Below, piece by piece: positions 44,605-52,989 of a stretch of 64,000 bases of DNA. Location: the NCBI RefSeq assembly GCF_000403845.2, contig NZ_KE159567.1, forward strand, positions 1,372,911-1,436,910, in the 5' to 3' direction. The notes under the pieces are model-generated. The model was not told the DNA's origin. It made no database searches and worked only from the letters and a program-made list of their open reading frames with translations. The position numbers and the translations under genes were made by a program. Position 1 is the stretch's first letter, and each line of letters opens with the position of its first letter. The stretch comes from Eubacterium sp. 14-2 (GTDB lineage: Bacteria > Bacillota > Clostridia > Lachnospirales > Lachnospiraceae).

Positions 44605-45009
44605 TTACTTGCATACATTCATACCCATATACACAACAATGAAGTCTATATCTTCGTTTTTGCACAGCTCTAGGGCTTCTTTGTCAAACTCGTATTCATG
44701 TTGTGTAAGCATGAACATAGACTTTTCCATGACGATAAACTGATAACAAAACGTACAGTTTAAGAACGTCATTTCTTCTTCAAGAGGAATTGAGAACAGC
44801 AACGGTAATTTCTGCTGTCTTTGTTCTGTATTTTCCAACAATTCACTCATTTTTGCATGGTAACGCTCAATCGGGTATTCTTCTAGCTGGTAACAGTCCA
44901 TATCGCTGGAAAAATCCAAGTCATCAATGAAGTTACCAAAATTTAAACAAATTCCTTTTGTGATTGCTTCGCACATTTCATTTTTTAATTGCATTTCCAT
45001 ATAACTCAT
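44605..45009 (-). CDS. Conserved ICE protein, unknown function
   Basis: A 134-residue acidic protein between tcpA and oriT. Its start overlaps the tcpA stop (ATGA), which shows that it belongs to the same operon. It has no membrane helix and no known motif; the C-terminal end is DIDFIVVYMGMNVCK. Its position next to oriT would suit an accessory DNA-processing role, but this is inference only. Confidence 0.65.
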   Translation of the reverse strand: MSYMEMQLKNEMCEAITKGICLNFGNFIDDLDFSSDMDCYQLEEYPIERYHAKMSELLENTEQRQQKLPLLFSIPLEEEMTFLNCTFCYQFIVMEKSMFMLTQHEYEFDKEALELCKNEDIDFIVVYMGMNVCK

Positions 45010-46397
45010 AATGTGTCATTCTCCTTTTCTTGTTGGTGTGGCACGTCCCCGTGTTTAAGGGCAAGTGTGCCGATAGTTTGTAAAAAATCATGTCCTTTTG
45101 GGACTAAAGGCGTGTAAAATTCACTTATGACACTTGTTCCCACATCACAGTAGCCACGCCCTTTGATACGCTTCTGGAAAAACTGCTTTTTCACATCAGA
45201 ACCGAACAGCATACCATAGCCTAATTCGCTGATACGCCCCAATCCCACACGGAAATTGAAGTTATCTCTGATACCGTCCGAGAAATATTTTGCGTCTGGA
45301 CGCTGGCAGGCAACGATAAGGAAATAACCTGCTTGTCGTCCTAACATAACGATTTTCTTTAGTTGGCTAAGTAAGCTCACGCTTTCTTTCGTCCCCAGCA
45401 TTTCAAAAAACGCCACATATTCATCAAAGATAAGAAAGCAGGGTGGCAGTCCCAGATAGGCGTAGTTTTCGCCCGTCTTATAGTTCGGGTGTCGCTTCAT
45501 TTCCTCACTTCGCTGTACCATGCCCTCATAAAAGGCATTGACGCAATCAATCATTTCTTCTTTGGTGTGATACACATTTCCCATAACTGTCCCTAAGTCT
45601 GCAAGGTCAGCGTTCTTCGGGTCTAAGATGTAAAGGACGGCGTTGGTATGCAGTAAGGCTTCAATGAGTGTCAGCAGAAAATAAGTTTTACCGCCACCCG
45701 TTCCACCAGCGATAAGTGCGTGAGGGAGTGCGTCATATTCCCAGACAAGATTTTTCATCAGTCTAAGACAGCCATTCTCTGCCTGTACTTCATCAATGGT
45801 AATGCGTTTCGCTATCATATCATAAAGCAGGGTATATTCGATATAGCCGTCATGCAGGGTCTTGTCGGTCAGTTCGCAATACAAGCCACTTTCCAATTTA
45901 TCCTCTAACCGTAAAAGCTGGTCTTGATATTTTCCCAGCGTAATTTCACAGCGGATATGAAGCAGTCCCTTTTCCATTTGATAATAAATCTTCGGAAACC
46001 AGACGATTTTTTCCCTTGATCTGCTTTGCAGGTCAGTAAAAAAACCGCTGTCTTGTGCGGTATCGGCTTCATACCACTTATTTTCCAGTATCATTCGTGC
46101 CAGCTTTTGACGGTGCAGGAGCTTCTTGAAACTGTCGTAACAGAAGCGGTAATACAGAAAAGCGACCAATGCACAAACACCAGTCGCTATCAGTATGGTT
46201 ATGAAGTTGTATGGGGAAAGTGTCAAGCCGTTTTCCAACAAGCTGAAATGCTCCCAATCGGTACGCATGAGCTGTTTCATATTCAGTAGCAGGAGAACCG
46301 CCACAAATACAAACAGAAGCGTTCCTATGGAAAAGTGGTAGACAAGGTGCTTGTCGCTGGCTCTGATACGGTGTCCTTTGTTCCAAATCTTACGCAT
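45006..46397 (-). CDS. tcpA: FtsK/SpoIIIE-type coupling protein TcpA (Tn916 Orf21)
   Basis: This 463-residue protein has two N-terminal membrane helices (FSIGTLLFVFVAVLLLLNM and FITILIATGVCALVAFLYYRF) and an FtsK-like motor with Walker A AGGTGGGKTYFLL, Walker B CFLIFDEYVAFFEML, and the VACQRPDAKYFSDGIRDNFNFRVGLG stretch. It brings the relaxase-DNA complex to the channel. The overlap with the next gene and the spacing match Tn916. Confidence 0.95.
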   Translation of the reverse strand: MRKIWNKGHRIRASDKHLVYHFSIGTLLFVFVAVLLLLNMKQLMRTDWEHFSLLENGLTLSPYNFITILIATGVCALVAFLYYRFCYDSFKKLLHRQKLARMILENKWYEADTAQDSGFFTDLQSRSREKIVWFPKIYYQMEKGLLHIRCEITLGKYQDQLLRLEDKLESGLYCELTDKTLHDGYIEYTLLYDMIAKRITIDEVQAENGCLRLMKNLVWEYDALPHALIAGGTGGGKTYFLLTLIEALLHTNAVLYILDPKNADLADLGTVMGNVYHTKEEMIDCVNAFYEGMVQRSEEMKRHPNYKTGENYAYLGLPPCFLIFDEYVAFFEMLGTKESVSLLSQLKKIVMLGRQAGYFLIVACQRPDAKYFSDGIRDNFNFRVGLGRISELGYGMLFGSDVKKQFFQKRIKGRGYCDVGTSVISEFYTPLVPKGHDFLQTIGTLALKHGDVPHQQEKENDTL

Positions 46398-46422
46398 AAA
46401 TCAATCACTCCTTTCTGAGTAT

Positions 46423-46455
46423 GAAAAAAGCAGTCAATCCTAAGACTAACTGCTT
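46423..46455 (-). terminator. Terminator hairpin (third copy) upstream of tcpA
   Basis: On the minus strand AAGCAGTTAGTCTTAGGATTGACTGCTT type stem-loop (arms GCAGTTAGT and ATTGACTGC) with a T run. It lies between the nitroreductase cargo and tcpA and would separate their transcription. Confidence 0.6.
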
Positions 46456-46493
46456 AAAAAGTCAATTCTGCTATTATTCAAATGGAAGAATAT

Positions 46494-47012
46494 TTACAAA
46501 CAGTCATACGAAACTAATTCATCTATTGAAATACGAATAGCAGAATGACGTTCTGGGTCTGCTGGTGTTTCATTTCCGTAACCAATGGCTAATATATTGA
46601 CTGGTTCTAAGTTGTCTGGTAATGAAAATTCCCGTTTGATTACATCTGGTTTGAAAAAACATACCCAGACTGTGCCTAACCCCAATTCTGTTGCCTGCAA
46701 CATCATGTGGTCTGTCAAAATAGTAGCGTCAATATCTGTTGTCTGTTTGTTGTCAAAAGGTCGTTTCCACGCTTTTGAATGGTCTGCACAAACAATAATT
46801 GCCAATGGAGCATTATATATATTTCCAGCTTTTGCAATGCTTTTCAATCGTTCTTTGTCCTGCACCACTAACAATTTAACTGGCTGTAAGTTCGCCGCAG
46901 TTGGTGCAACATGAGCAGAAGCAAGGATTTTATCCAGCTTTTCTTTTTCTACGGGCTTATCTTCGTATGTTCTAACGGAATATCTCTTTTTTGCAATATC
47001 TAATACATTCAT
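46494..47012 (-). CDS. Nitroreductase family protein (ICE cargo)
   Basis: A 172-residue FMN-dependent oxidoreductase: AKKRYSVRTYEDKPVEKEKL at the start (Arg and Ser contact FMN), ASAHVAPTAANLQPVKLLVV, MMLQATELGLGTVWVC, and NILAIGYGNE near the end. It uses NAD(P)H to reduce nitro compounds or quinones. The divergent HxlR-type regulator at 47,138 shares the promoter region and probably controls it in response to electrophiles. Confidence 0.92.
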   Translation of the reverse strand: MNVLDIAKKRYSVRTYEDKPVEKEKLDKILASAHVAPTAANLQPVKLLVVQDKERLKSIAKAGNIYNAPLAIIVCADHSKAWKRPFDNKQTTDIDATILTDHMMLQATELGLGTVWVCFFKPDVIKREFSLPDNLEPVNILAIGYGNETPADPERHSAIRISIDELVSYDCL

Positions 47013-47059
47013 TTTGTTATTCTCCTTTGTTCTTGTGAATTAGGTCAACCTATACTATA

Positions 47060-47108
47060 ATTATATTCGTAATAGTCTGTTAGACAAGAACGCACTATTT
47101 TGTAATAT
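47060..47108. promoter_or_regulatory. Overlapping divergent promoters of the nitroreductase and HxlR genes
   Basis: Minus strand: TTGTCT, 16 bases, TATAAT (plus-strand positions 47082-47087 and 47060-47065). Plus strand: TTAGAC (47080-47085), 17 bases, TAATAT (47103-47108). The -35 boxes overlap, so one bound regulator could control both. Confidence 0.65.
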
Positions 47109-47137
47109 ACTACCTAAAAAGAAAGTGAGAGAACATC

Positions 47138-47461
47138 ATGGAAAATAATTGCTGTGGTTTTAGTTGTCCCGTTGAAGCAACCATTCAACTAATCGGCGGA
47201 AAATATAAAGCAGTCATTTTATGGCACTTAATGAATAAAACATTACGGTATAGCGAAATTCATAAGCTCATTCCAAAAGCAACAGACAAAATGTTAGCAC
47301 AACAGCTTCGTGAGCTGGAAAAAGACGGATTGATTAACCGTAAGGTTTATCCAGTCGTCCCACCAAAAACAGAGTATTCCTTAACTGAATTTGGAAAAAC
47401 CTTAACACCAATTCTTGATGAACTATGTAACTGGGGAGAAAATTATTTACTTCAAAAATAA
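47138..47461 (+). CDS. HxlR-family redox-sensing regulator (ICE cargo)
   Basis: A 107-residue winged-helix protein of the HxlR/YodB/HypR family: the Cys-rich start NNCCGFSCPVEATIQLIGGKYKAVILWHL, recognition region LRYSEIHKLIPKATDKMLAQQLRELEKDGLI, and wing VYPVVPPKTEYSLT. A Cys near the N-terminus is the usual sensor of electrophiles or oxidants. It stands divergent from the nitroreductase gene, a common pair. Confidence 0.93.
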   Translation: MENNCCGFSCPVEATIQLIGGKYKAVILWHLMNKTLRYSEIHKLIPKATDKMLAQQLRELEKDGLINRKVYPVVPPKTEYSLTEFGKTLTPILDELCNWGENYLLQK

Positions 47462-47609
47462 TTTTCTCTATTTTTTAAGCTGTCCCTGCGTGTTATTATT
47501 CTGTGGATTGCCTGCGTTCAGATTACCTTTATTCTTCAACACAATATCCTCTGCCTTTACATACCAGTCCACATCTGCACCACCAAACGTCTTTCTTGAT
47601 ACGGTATCG

Positions 47610-48833
47610 CACGACAAACGCATGAGTAAATAAATTGTGAACAAATTCTTTTTTCTGGTATAATAAAAGAAAAGGGGATTTGTCATGAATGAATTATTAG
47701 AGTGGATGGAATACATTGAAGATAACCGTCAGCAGACAAAAGTAAGGCATAAACTAAAAGATATTATTGTGATTGCGTTTTGCAACACTCGCAAATGTGG
47801 ATGACTGGGTGGAAATGGAGTATTTTGCTCACTATCATGAGGAGTATTTCAAAAAATATATTGAACTGAAAAATGGTATCCCTTCTCATGATTCACTATG
47901 TCGTGTATTTGGTCTGCTGTCTCCGGAAGTTTTACAGCAACTTTATCAAAAATGGCAGGAATTGCTGAATAAAAATGAAGGGGAAACATTAAGAAAACTG
48001 ATCTGTGTGGATGGAAAAACAATGCGTTCCAATAAAAGAAAAAACGGAAAGCCAAATCATATCATCACAGCATGAAGCAGGGAAGATGGATTCAGCCTCG
48101 GGTAAAAAGTTGTGAATACGAAAAGTAATGAAATCACAGCCATCCCGGAATTGTTGGGAAGATCCGTATAAAAGGTCAGGTTGTGACAATCGATGCAATG
48201 GGGACACAGACTGCAATCGCAGAAAAAATCCGTTCAAAACGTGGAGATTATGTACTCGCCCTGAAAGAGAACCGGAAAAATCTGTATGAAGATGTAAGAA
48301 TGTTTTTGAATGAAGAATCTGAAAAAAAGAAACTCCGCAAAAATGGGAAGTATAAAAAAACAGTGGAAAAGGCACATGGACAGATCGAGATCCGGGAGTA
48401 TTATCAAACAGAAGAAATCCGATGGCTGGCACAGAAAAAAGAGTGGAAAGGGCTAAAAAGCATCGGGATGGAAGAAAAAACAATCCAAAAAGAAGGCAGG
48501 GAAAGAAAAGAGTGGCGGTATTATATCAGTAGTCTAAAGGAAGATGTGGAATTGTTTCGTCGAGCAGTAAGGGGGCATTGGAGTGTGGAAAGTATGCACT
48601 GGCATTTAGACGTGACATTGAAAGAAGATGCAAATACGACACTGGATAAACAGGCTGCTGAAAACCTGAATATCATACGAAAATGGTGGAGATATTCCGG
48701 CCAGATTTGTCCATGAAAAAGAAACGTTTTGTGATAAGTATGAATCCGGCAGAGTTTATAGAGCAGGTTCTGAATTTTTAAAAAGATAATTTTCAGAAGC
48801 AGGGAAGGAAAAAAGATTCATGCGTATGTCGTG
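47610..48833 (+). mobile_element. Decayed ISAs1-family insertion sequence
   Basis: A 1,224-bp element with 18-base terminal inverted repeats (CACGACAAACGCATGAGT at the left; two mismatches at the right) and perfect 10-base target repeats TACGGTATCG at 47600-47609 and 48834-48843. Its only gene is a transposase with several frameshifts and stops. ISAs1-family elements make 8-10-base duplications, as here. Confidence 0.92.
47685..48781 (+). pseudogene. ISAs1-type transposase, frameshifted
   Basis: ATG 47685 (after AAGGGG) gives NELLEWMEYIEDNRQQTKVRHKLKDIIVIAF, the ISAs1 N-terminus, and then shifts near 47,780 to TLANVDDWVEMEYFAHYH. A catalytic block LICVDGKTMRSNK follows, then a stop and a gap near 48,075. 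The rest (VVTIDAMGTQTAIAEKI, GDYVLALKENRKN, RRAVRGHWSVESMHWHLDVTLKEDANT) continues in other frames, with a last shift before FIEQVLNF. At least three lesions make it inactive. Confidence 0.9.
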
Positions 48834-49100
48834 TACGGTATCGGCTACGGGATTGACAAGCTCCACGACTGCATTGTACGGAAATTCCCTTAACGGTACT
48901 TCTGGCGGTACAGACACGGGGATAATTCCACCATGCAGACTGCACTTCAAATCATAGATACGCTTTTTAAGCTGGGTACTCGGTGTCCCGTCCTCATTCT
49001 GCAAGAACACATCACGCACCGCTGTAAATTTTAATTCTCCAAATGTTTTCTCTTTGTCAATAACAAATCCGTTTGATAATCTCATAAATGCTTCACTCCT

Positions 49101-49427
49101 TTACTTTTCTTCAACTGCTACAATATCATCAGCAAGCAACACATAATCGGTATGTCCCATATCCCCGATTGCGTAACCTCTGCCGTATAACTTCGGATTA
49201 ACAAGTTTTACTTTCTGCTCATACTTGAAATGCTTTTCGCCAGCCTGCACGGGAATTTCCACGACAACATTTTCCCCTCTCTGCACATCTGAATAAAGGT
49301 TGTAGCTTCTTCTTGCGAAAACTCTACGGTTATCTTTATCTCTGTCAAAAACATGGTCGCTTTCGCCTGCAAATTCAAGAGTTCCAAAAGACTGTGCCAT
49401 ATCTGGCACGACATATTTCATTTCCAT
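49101..49427 (-). CDS. DUF961/YdcP family protein (Tn916 Orf22-like)
   Basis: A 108-residue protein (MKYVVPDMAQSFGTLEFAGE, RRSYNLYSDVQRGENVVVEIPVQAGEKHF, VKLVNPKLYGRGYAIGDMGHTDYVLLADDI). Two such proteins in tandem open the transfer region of Tn916-like elements and may serve as single-strand-origin or processing factors (function not settled). The paralogue just downstream is broken by an IS. Confidence 0.9.
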   Translation of the reverse strand: MEMKYVVPDMAQSFGTLEFAGESDHVFDRDKDNRRVFARRSYNLYSDVQRGENVVVEIPVQAGEKHFKYEQKVKLVNPKLYGRGYAIGDMGHTDYVLLADDIVAVEEK

Positions 49428-49648
49428 ATTGTTTTACCTCGTTTCTTTCTATTTTTGATAAATTGATTGTGATTTCTTATTCTGGCAGTTTGGGAAGTAC
49501 CAGCAATCCCACCGATAGTAAAGGGTAAAATAAATGCTTCGCACCCTTGACTATCCGTGTTCTTGCAGGTTGTTGGCAGACAAGCCAGAATAAGCGGAAG
49601 TCTGCCGTTTGACAGCTTCGGCGGAGAACGTGATTTTTCTTTCCTCAT
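49418..49648 (-). CDS. Doubtful small protein upstream of the DUF961 gene
   Basis: A 76-residue basic frame with only a weak GGTGG ribosome site and no recognisable family. It overlaps the start of the DUF961 gene by 10 bases. It may be a real leader protein or chance; the stretch between the adhesin and DUF961 genes holds nothing else. Confidence 0.3.
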   Translation of the reverse strand: MRKEKSRSPPKLSNGRLPLILACLPTTCKNTDSQGCEAFILPFTIGGIAGTSQTARIRNHNQFIKNRKKRGKTIWK

Positions 49649-49660
49649 ACCGTTACCACC

Positions 49661-52600
49661 TTATGATTTCTTCATTTTACGGCGTTTGTAGAAGAAGATA
49701 CCTGCGAGTCCAGCACCAGAAGTCATAAGAAGTGCAAGCAGTCCGTAAAGGTTTGTGTTATCGCCCGTTTTGGGACTGTCGCTCGGTCTGCTAGGCTTTT
49801 CTGGTGTCTGTGGTGTTTCGGGTTTCTCTGGTTCTTCTGGTTTTTCCTTAAAGGTAATCGTCTGTCCCTCGTCCTCAATGTCCTTATGCTCGGTAACTTT
49901 CTTCGGCTCGTTTGGATTGCTGAAATCGTACAATTCCTCAAAAGTTACAAGCTGTTTGCCGTCAAGGGAAGTAGCGTCAAAGGTAAAGGCAACTTCCACT
50001 TTCATAGTTTCGCTGTCAGCAGTAAAAGTGTAATCACTTTCCACACGTTTTCCATTGATAAGAAGTTCTGCATTTTCTTCTTTCAACATCTGCCAGCCCA
50101 CAAGTTTGTACTGTGTACCGATTTCTAAGCCCTCTAAGGTTACGGTATCAATGATTGTAACGTCTTTTCCAGCTTCAAGCTCTTTGTTGCCGTCCTTATC
50201 GGTAGCAGTCGTATGAATTTTGATGATACGCTCTGTGATAAGTACCGTCTGCCCGTCGTCCTCAATGTCCTTGTGTTCCGCAACTTTCACAGGTTCGTCT
50301 GGATTGCTTAAATCATACAATTCTTCAAAGGTAACAAGGTTCTTGCCACCTAAAGCAGACGCATTGAATGTATAGGTAATTTCTATTTTCATTTCCTCAT
50401 CATCAGCGACAAAGGTATAGTCGTTTTCTACACGCTTTCCGTCAATGATAAGCTCGGCATTTTCTTCTTTCAGCATTTGCCAGCCTACAAGCTGATATTT
50501 TGTGCCTTTTGTAAGTCCGTCTAATTTGACTGTATCAACGATTGTTACCTCTTTTCCTGCAAGGATAGTCTTTTCGCCGTCCTTGCTGGTCGCTGTGGTA
50601 TGGATAGAGATTTCTTTTTCGTATTCATCAGTCAGTGTTCCTAAATCAATCACAAGGTTATTTCTTGATACCACGATTTCAAAAGGTGGGATAAGCTCAA
50701 AGCCTTTGTTGCTGTCAGAGCGTAATTCTTCAATGATGTAGGTATCATAAGGTAACGCACCTTTGCTGTCGTCTGGTTCAGAAGTCCCAAACCATACACC
50801 GTCCTCACTGGTCTTGCCTGCGTTGGTATTGTGCTTATGGGAAGCCCAGTCAGCAGAAGTGGAGAATTGCCCGTTATCATCAGTTACTACAACATGACTT
50901 TCTCCCGTCGTCTTGCTTGTGATCCTAAAGGGAACATCAGCAAGACGCTTGTATGTGCCTGCACCGATTTTCACGCCCTCAATATCTCCACGCTTAATCT
51001 GATTGTAGATAGAATGGGCTTCGTCGGTTAAGTCCACGATTTTTCCGTTTTCTGTGATTGTAAAATCAATCGGTTTCGCACCGTCAGTTAAGTAACCGTC
51101 GGGAGCTTCACTTTCAACGATACGGAAGTTTCCATAAGGTAAAAGGTCAGCAGAAGTAGAAGCGACACCCTCAAGGTCTGTATGAATAGTCTTTACCACT
51201 TCATTTTTCTTGTATAACTTGCCCTCAACCAAAACAGAATTATCATTTAAGGAAATGATGTCAAAAGCAGTATCTTTCAAAGTGGCACTTCCTTGTGGCT
51301 TTGTATCGCCCGTTTCTAAATCTCGTTTCTGAATTTTCACACCGCCACGGATAACCTTGTCTGATACGGAAAACTGGTTACTTCCAGATAGTACGGCAAG
51401 GTCGCCGTCCTCGGTAATCTGTGTTACATATAAGCCCTTAATCTGTTCGGACTTATCGCCAGCCTGCATATATGCACCGTCCAACAAGTAACCGTTTGGA
51501 GCTTTCGTTTCTTCTACGGTTAGCGTCCCAAGTGGAAGAACCGCTTTGCCGTCCTGCATATAGAAGCTGTCGCCAGATACTTTGTATGCGTCCGCTAATT
51601 TTGTGATGTAGTGGGTTGTCCCGTCGCTGTCAGTTTCAGCGATTGTCTTTGTAACCCATGTACGAGTAGCTTCGGCAGGGAGATTATCTTTATTGTAGTA
51701 GCCAGCATAATACTTCCATGTAAATTCCGCACCTGCTAGAGAAGCGTTTCCCTGCGGATTGTCTTTCTGTGTTTCCATATCAATCTTGAAAAGCTCAATC
51801 AAAGTGTCCGTTACTTTTGGCGTATCAGATACGTTCAATGTCGCTGTCTTTCCAGCTTCAATCTTTAAGGAATATACAGTTTTATCTACTTTATATCCTG
51901 CTGGTGCAGATAGTTCCTTGATATAGACTGTGCCAGCTTTAACTTCTACAACGTCTGTATTTCCGTTATCATCAGTTGTAAGGGTGGCAAGCTGTTTCGT
52001 GCTGTCCTTATCAGAAAAGACACCATAGGTTGCACCTGCAATAGAGTAATTCCCGTTATCGACTGTAATGTTGGTATTACTGGAAGTCTTTTGCAGTTTC
52101 GCATTTCCGACATTCAGCTTCGCCCAGAATTGTCCTAATTCCTGCCCCTCGCCAGAGTAGATATAACCGCCACATTCATAGCGTCCTTTATTTTCTTTGA
52201 CAAAGGCTTTTGCACCAGAGAAAACTTCGTCCTGCGTTGCCTTTGGAATTTCATCATAAGAAGCTCGCACGTTATCACATTGCCAGCCAAGATGTACGCT
52301 CAATCTCTGCCAGACTACAAGCTGTCTTAAAAGGTAAGCGTGATTTTTGCTTATTCCGCTGTGGTTGTCTGTGTACTGTTTTACATATTCGATAGATAAG
52401 GCAACGTCGCTTATCTGGTCGGCACTCATGCGTGAGCTTGCGTCAGCTCTGGTCTTGTAACCGTTCTTAAAGTCTGTGTTAATGTCAATACAGTAAGCGT
52501 CCTCGCCCTCAACGGTCAAATGTCCCTCATTAAAGGTAGAACCAATCGAACCGTCATTCATTACTTTTTCAACGATACCGACACGCTCTTTTGACTCCGT

Positions 52601-52705
52601 CCAGTATTGCTTACTTTCTGCATGAACGGGTGTAGTCGGTAAAGCAGTAACGACAGTCGCAAGAGCTAAGAAGCCCGTACACAATCGTTTCCATGTCTTT
52701 TTCAT
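49661..52705 (-). CDS. VaFE-repeat, thioester-type surface adhesin with a sortase signal
   Basis: A 1,014-residue cell-wall protein. It has a signal peptide (MKKTWKRLCTGFLALATVVT, cleavage after VHA) and a thioester-type domain (about 30-190, with Cys in VEGEDAYCIDINTDF and a Gln in LLRQLVVWQ). Several SpaA/Cna-B prealbumin domains follow, marked by GATYGVF and EELSAPAGY/EETKAPNGY/ESEAPDGY. Two VaFE-type repeats (HTTATSKDGEK... and HTTATDKDGNK..., each ending VTFEELYD...EHKDIED) come next, then a Pro/Glu linker, the sortase motif PKTG in SDSPKTGDN, a membrane helix and a KRRK tail. It probably binds host surfaces or aids donor-recipient contact. It is the first gene of the ICE. Confidence 0.9.
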   Translation of the reverse strand: MKKTWKRLCTGFLALATVVTALPTTPVHAESKQYWTESKERVGIVEKVMNDGSIGSTFNEGHLTVEGEDAYCIDINTDFKNGYKTRADASSRMSADQISDVALSIEYVKQYTDNHSGISKNHAYLLRQLVVWQRLSVHLGWQCDNVRASYDEIPKATQDEVFSGAKAFVKENKGRYECGGYIYSGEGQELGQFWAKLNVGNAKLQKTSSNTNITVDNGNYSIAGATYGVFSDKDSTKQLATLTTDDNGNTDVVEVKAGTVYIKELSAPAGYKVDKTVYSLKIEAGKTATLNVSDTPKVTDTLIELFKIDMETQKDNPQGNASLAGAEFTWKYYAGYYNKDNLPAEATRTWVTKTIAETDSDGTTHYITKLADAYKVSGDSFYMQDGKAVLPLGTLTVEETKAPNGYLLDGAYMQAGDKSEQIKGLYVTQITEDGDLAVLSGSNQFSVSDKVIRGGVKIQKRDLETGDTKPQGSATLKDTAFDIISLNDNSVLVEGKLYKKNEVVKTIHTDLEGVASTSADLLPYGNFRIVESEAPDGYLTDGAKPIDFTITENGKIVDLTDEAHSIYNQIKRGDIEGVKIGAGTYKRLADVPFRITSKTTGESHVVVTDDNGQFSTSADWASHKHNTNAGKTSEDGVWFGTSEPDDSKGALPYDTYIIEELRSDSNKGFELIPPFEIVVSRNNLVIDLGTLTDEYEKEISIHTTATSKDGEKTILAGKEVTIVDTVKLDGLTKGTKYQLVGWQMLKEENAELIIDGKRVENDYTFVADDEEMKIEITYTFNASALGGKNLVTFEELYDLSNPDEPVKVAEHKDIEDDGQTVLITERIIKIHTTATDKDGNKELEAGKDVTIIDTVTLEGLEIGTQYKLVGWQMLKEENAELLINGKRVESDYTFTADSETMKVEVAFTFDATSLDGKQLVTFEELYDFSNPNEPKKVTEHKDIEDEGQTITFKEKPEEPEKPETPQTPEKPSRPSDSPKTGDNTNLYGLLALLMTSGAGLAGIFFYKRRKMKKS

Positions 52706-52730
52706 AGTTTAATGCTCCTTTCATTTTTGG

Positions 52731-52760
52731 TAATAAAATAGCCGTCCAATAAGAACGGCT
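52731..52760 (-). terminator. Attenuator-like hairpin upstream of the adhesin gene
   Basis: On the minus strand AGCCGT (52755-52760) ... ACGGCT (52740-52745) is followed by ATTTTATT. It lies in the leader 26 bases before the adhesin start, so it could block read-through from the element end. Confidence 0.55.
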
Positions 52761-52892
52761 GGAAATAGAAAAGGAACGTCATTTTAGGCGTTCCATAGTC
52801 TATAAGTTATTCAATTTTTTCTTGTTTCAATACTGATGTGCTGTACCATATCTTTGCATATCTAGGAAAACTTGCGTATCAAGGCTCATTCG

Positions 52893-52915
52893 TTAGTAGT
52901 AAATAAGTAGTAAAT
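52893..52915. repeat. Integrase arm-type DR2 repeats, right end
   Basis: Two AGTAGTAAAT copies with one base between, as at 23,389. They lie about 75 bases from the right junction. The stretch 52,761-52,989 is otherwise without a gene. Confidence 0.8.
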
Positions 52916-52989
52916 TGATGTGTTTGTTTCCTTGAAAATGCTGATAGATACTGTGTTTTAGCGGATAATCAGATTTTTATTGTGTTTTT

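Larger units (their letters stand above)
47468..49085 (-). pseudogene. DUF961 (YdcP/Orf23-like) gene split by an ISAs1-type element
   Basis: The 5' part (49,085 down to 48,834) encodes MRLSNGFVIDKEKTFGELKF to VVELVNPVADTV. The 3' part (47,609 down to 47,468) encodes SRKTFGGADVDWYVKAEDIVLKN and a Gln/Asn-rich end. Removing the IS and one copy of the 10-base target repeat joins them in frame as NPVADTVSRKTFGGADVDW, giving a protein of about 127 residues. It is the second DUF961 gene of the element. The first, at 49,101, is intact and may compensate. Confidence 0.9.
23250..52989 (-). mobile_element. Tn916-family integrative conjugative element (about 29.7 kb)
   Basis: The backbone runs from a surface adhesin at the right to int at the left, in Tn916 gene order (orf22/23-type DUF961, tcpA, mobT, tcpD, ardA, tcpE, virB4, orf15, orf14, tcpC, orf7, orf8, xis, int). 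Both ends carry paired AGTAGTAAAT repeats and a TCTGATTATC motif in inverted orientation. The ends meet the res gene at TTTT-GAAATA-AAAA (left) and TTTTT-CAATGT-AAAC (right), the T-rich/6-base/A-rich pattern of Tn916 insertion. No tet gene is present. Cargo comprises BceRSAB-like, GntR/ABC, GNAT and nitroreductase/HxlR genes. A dead ISAs1-type element lies inside. Confidence 0.93.
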
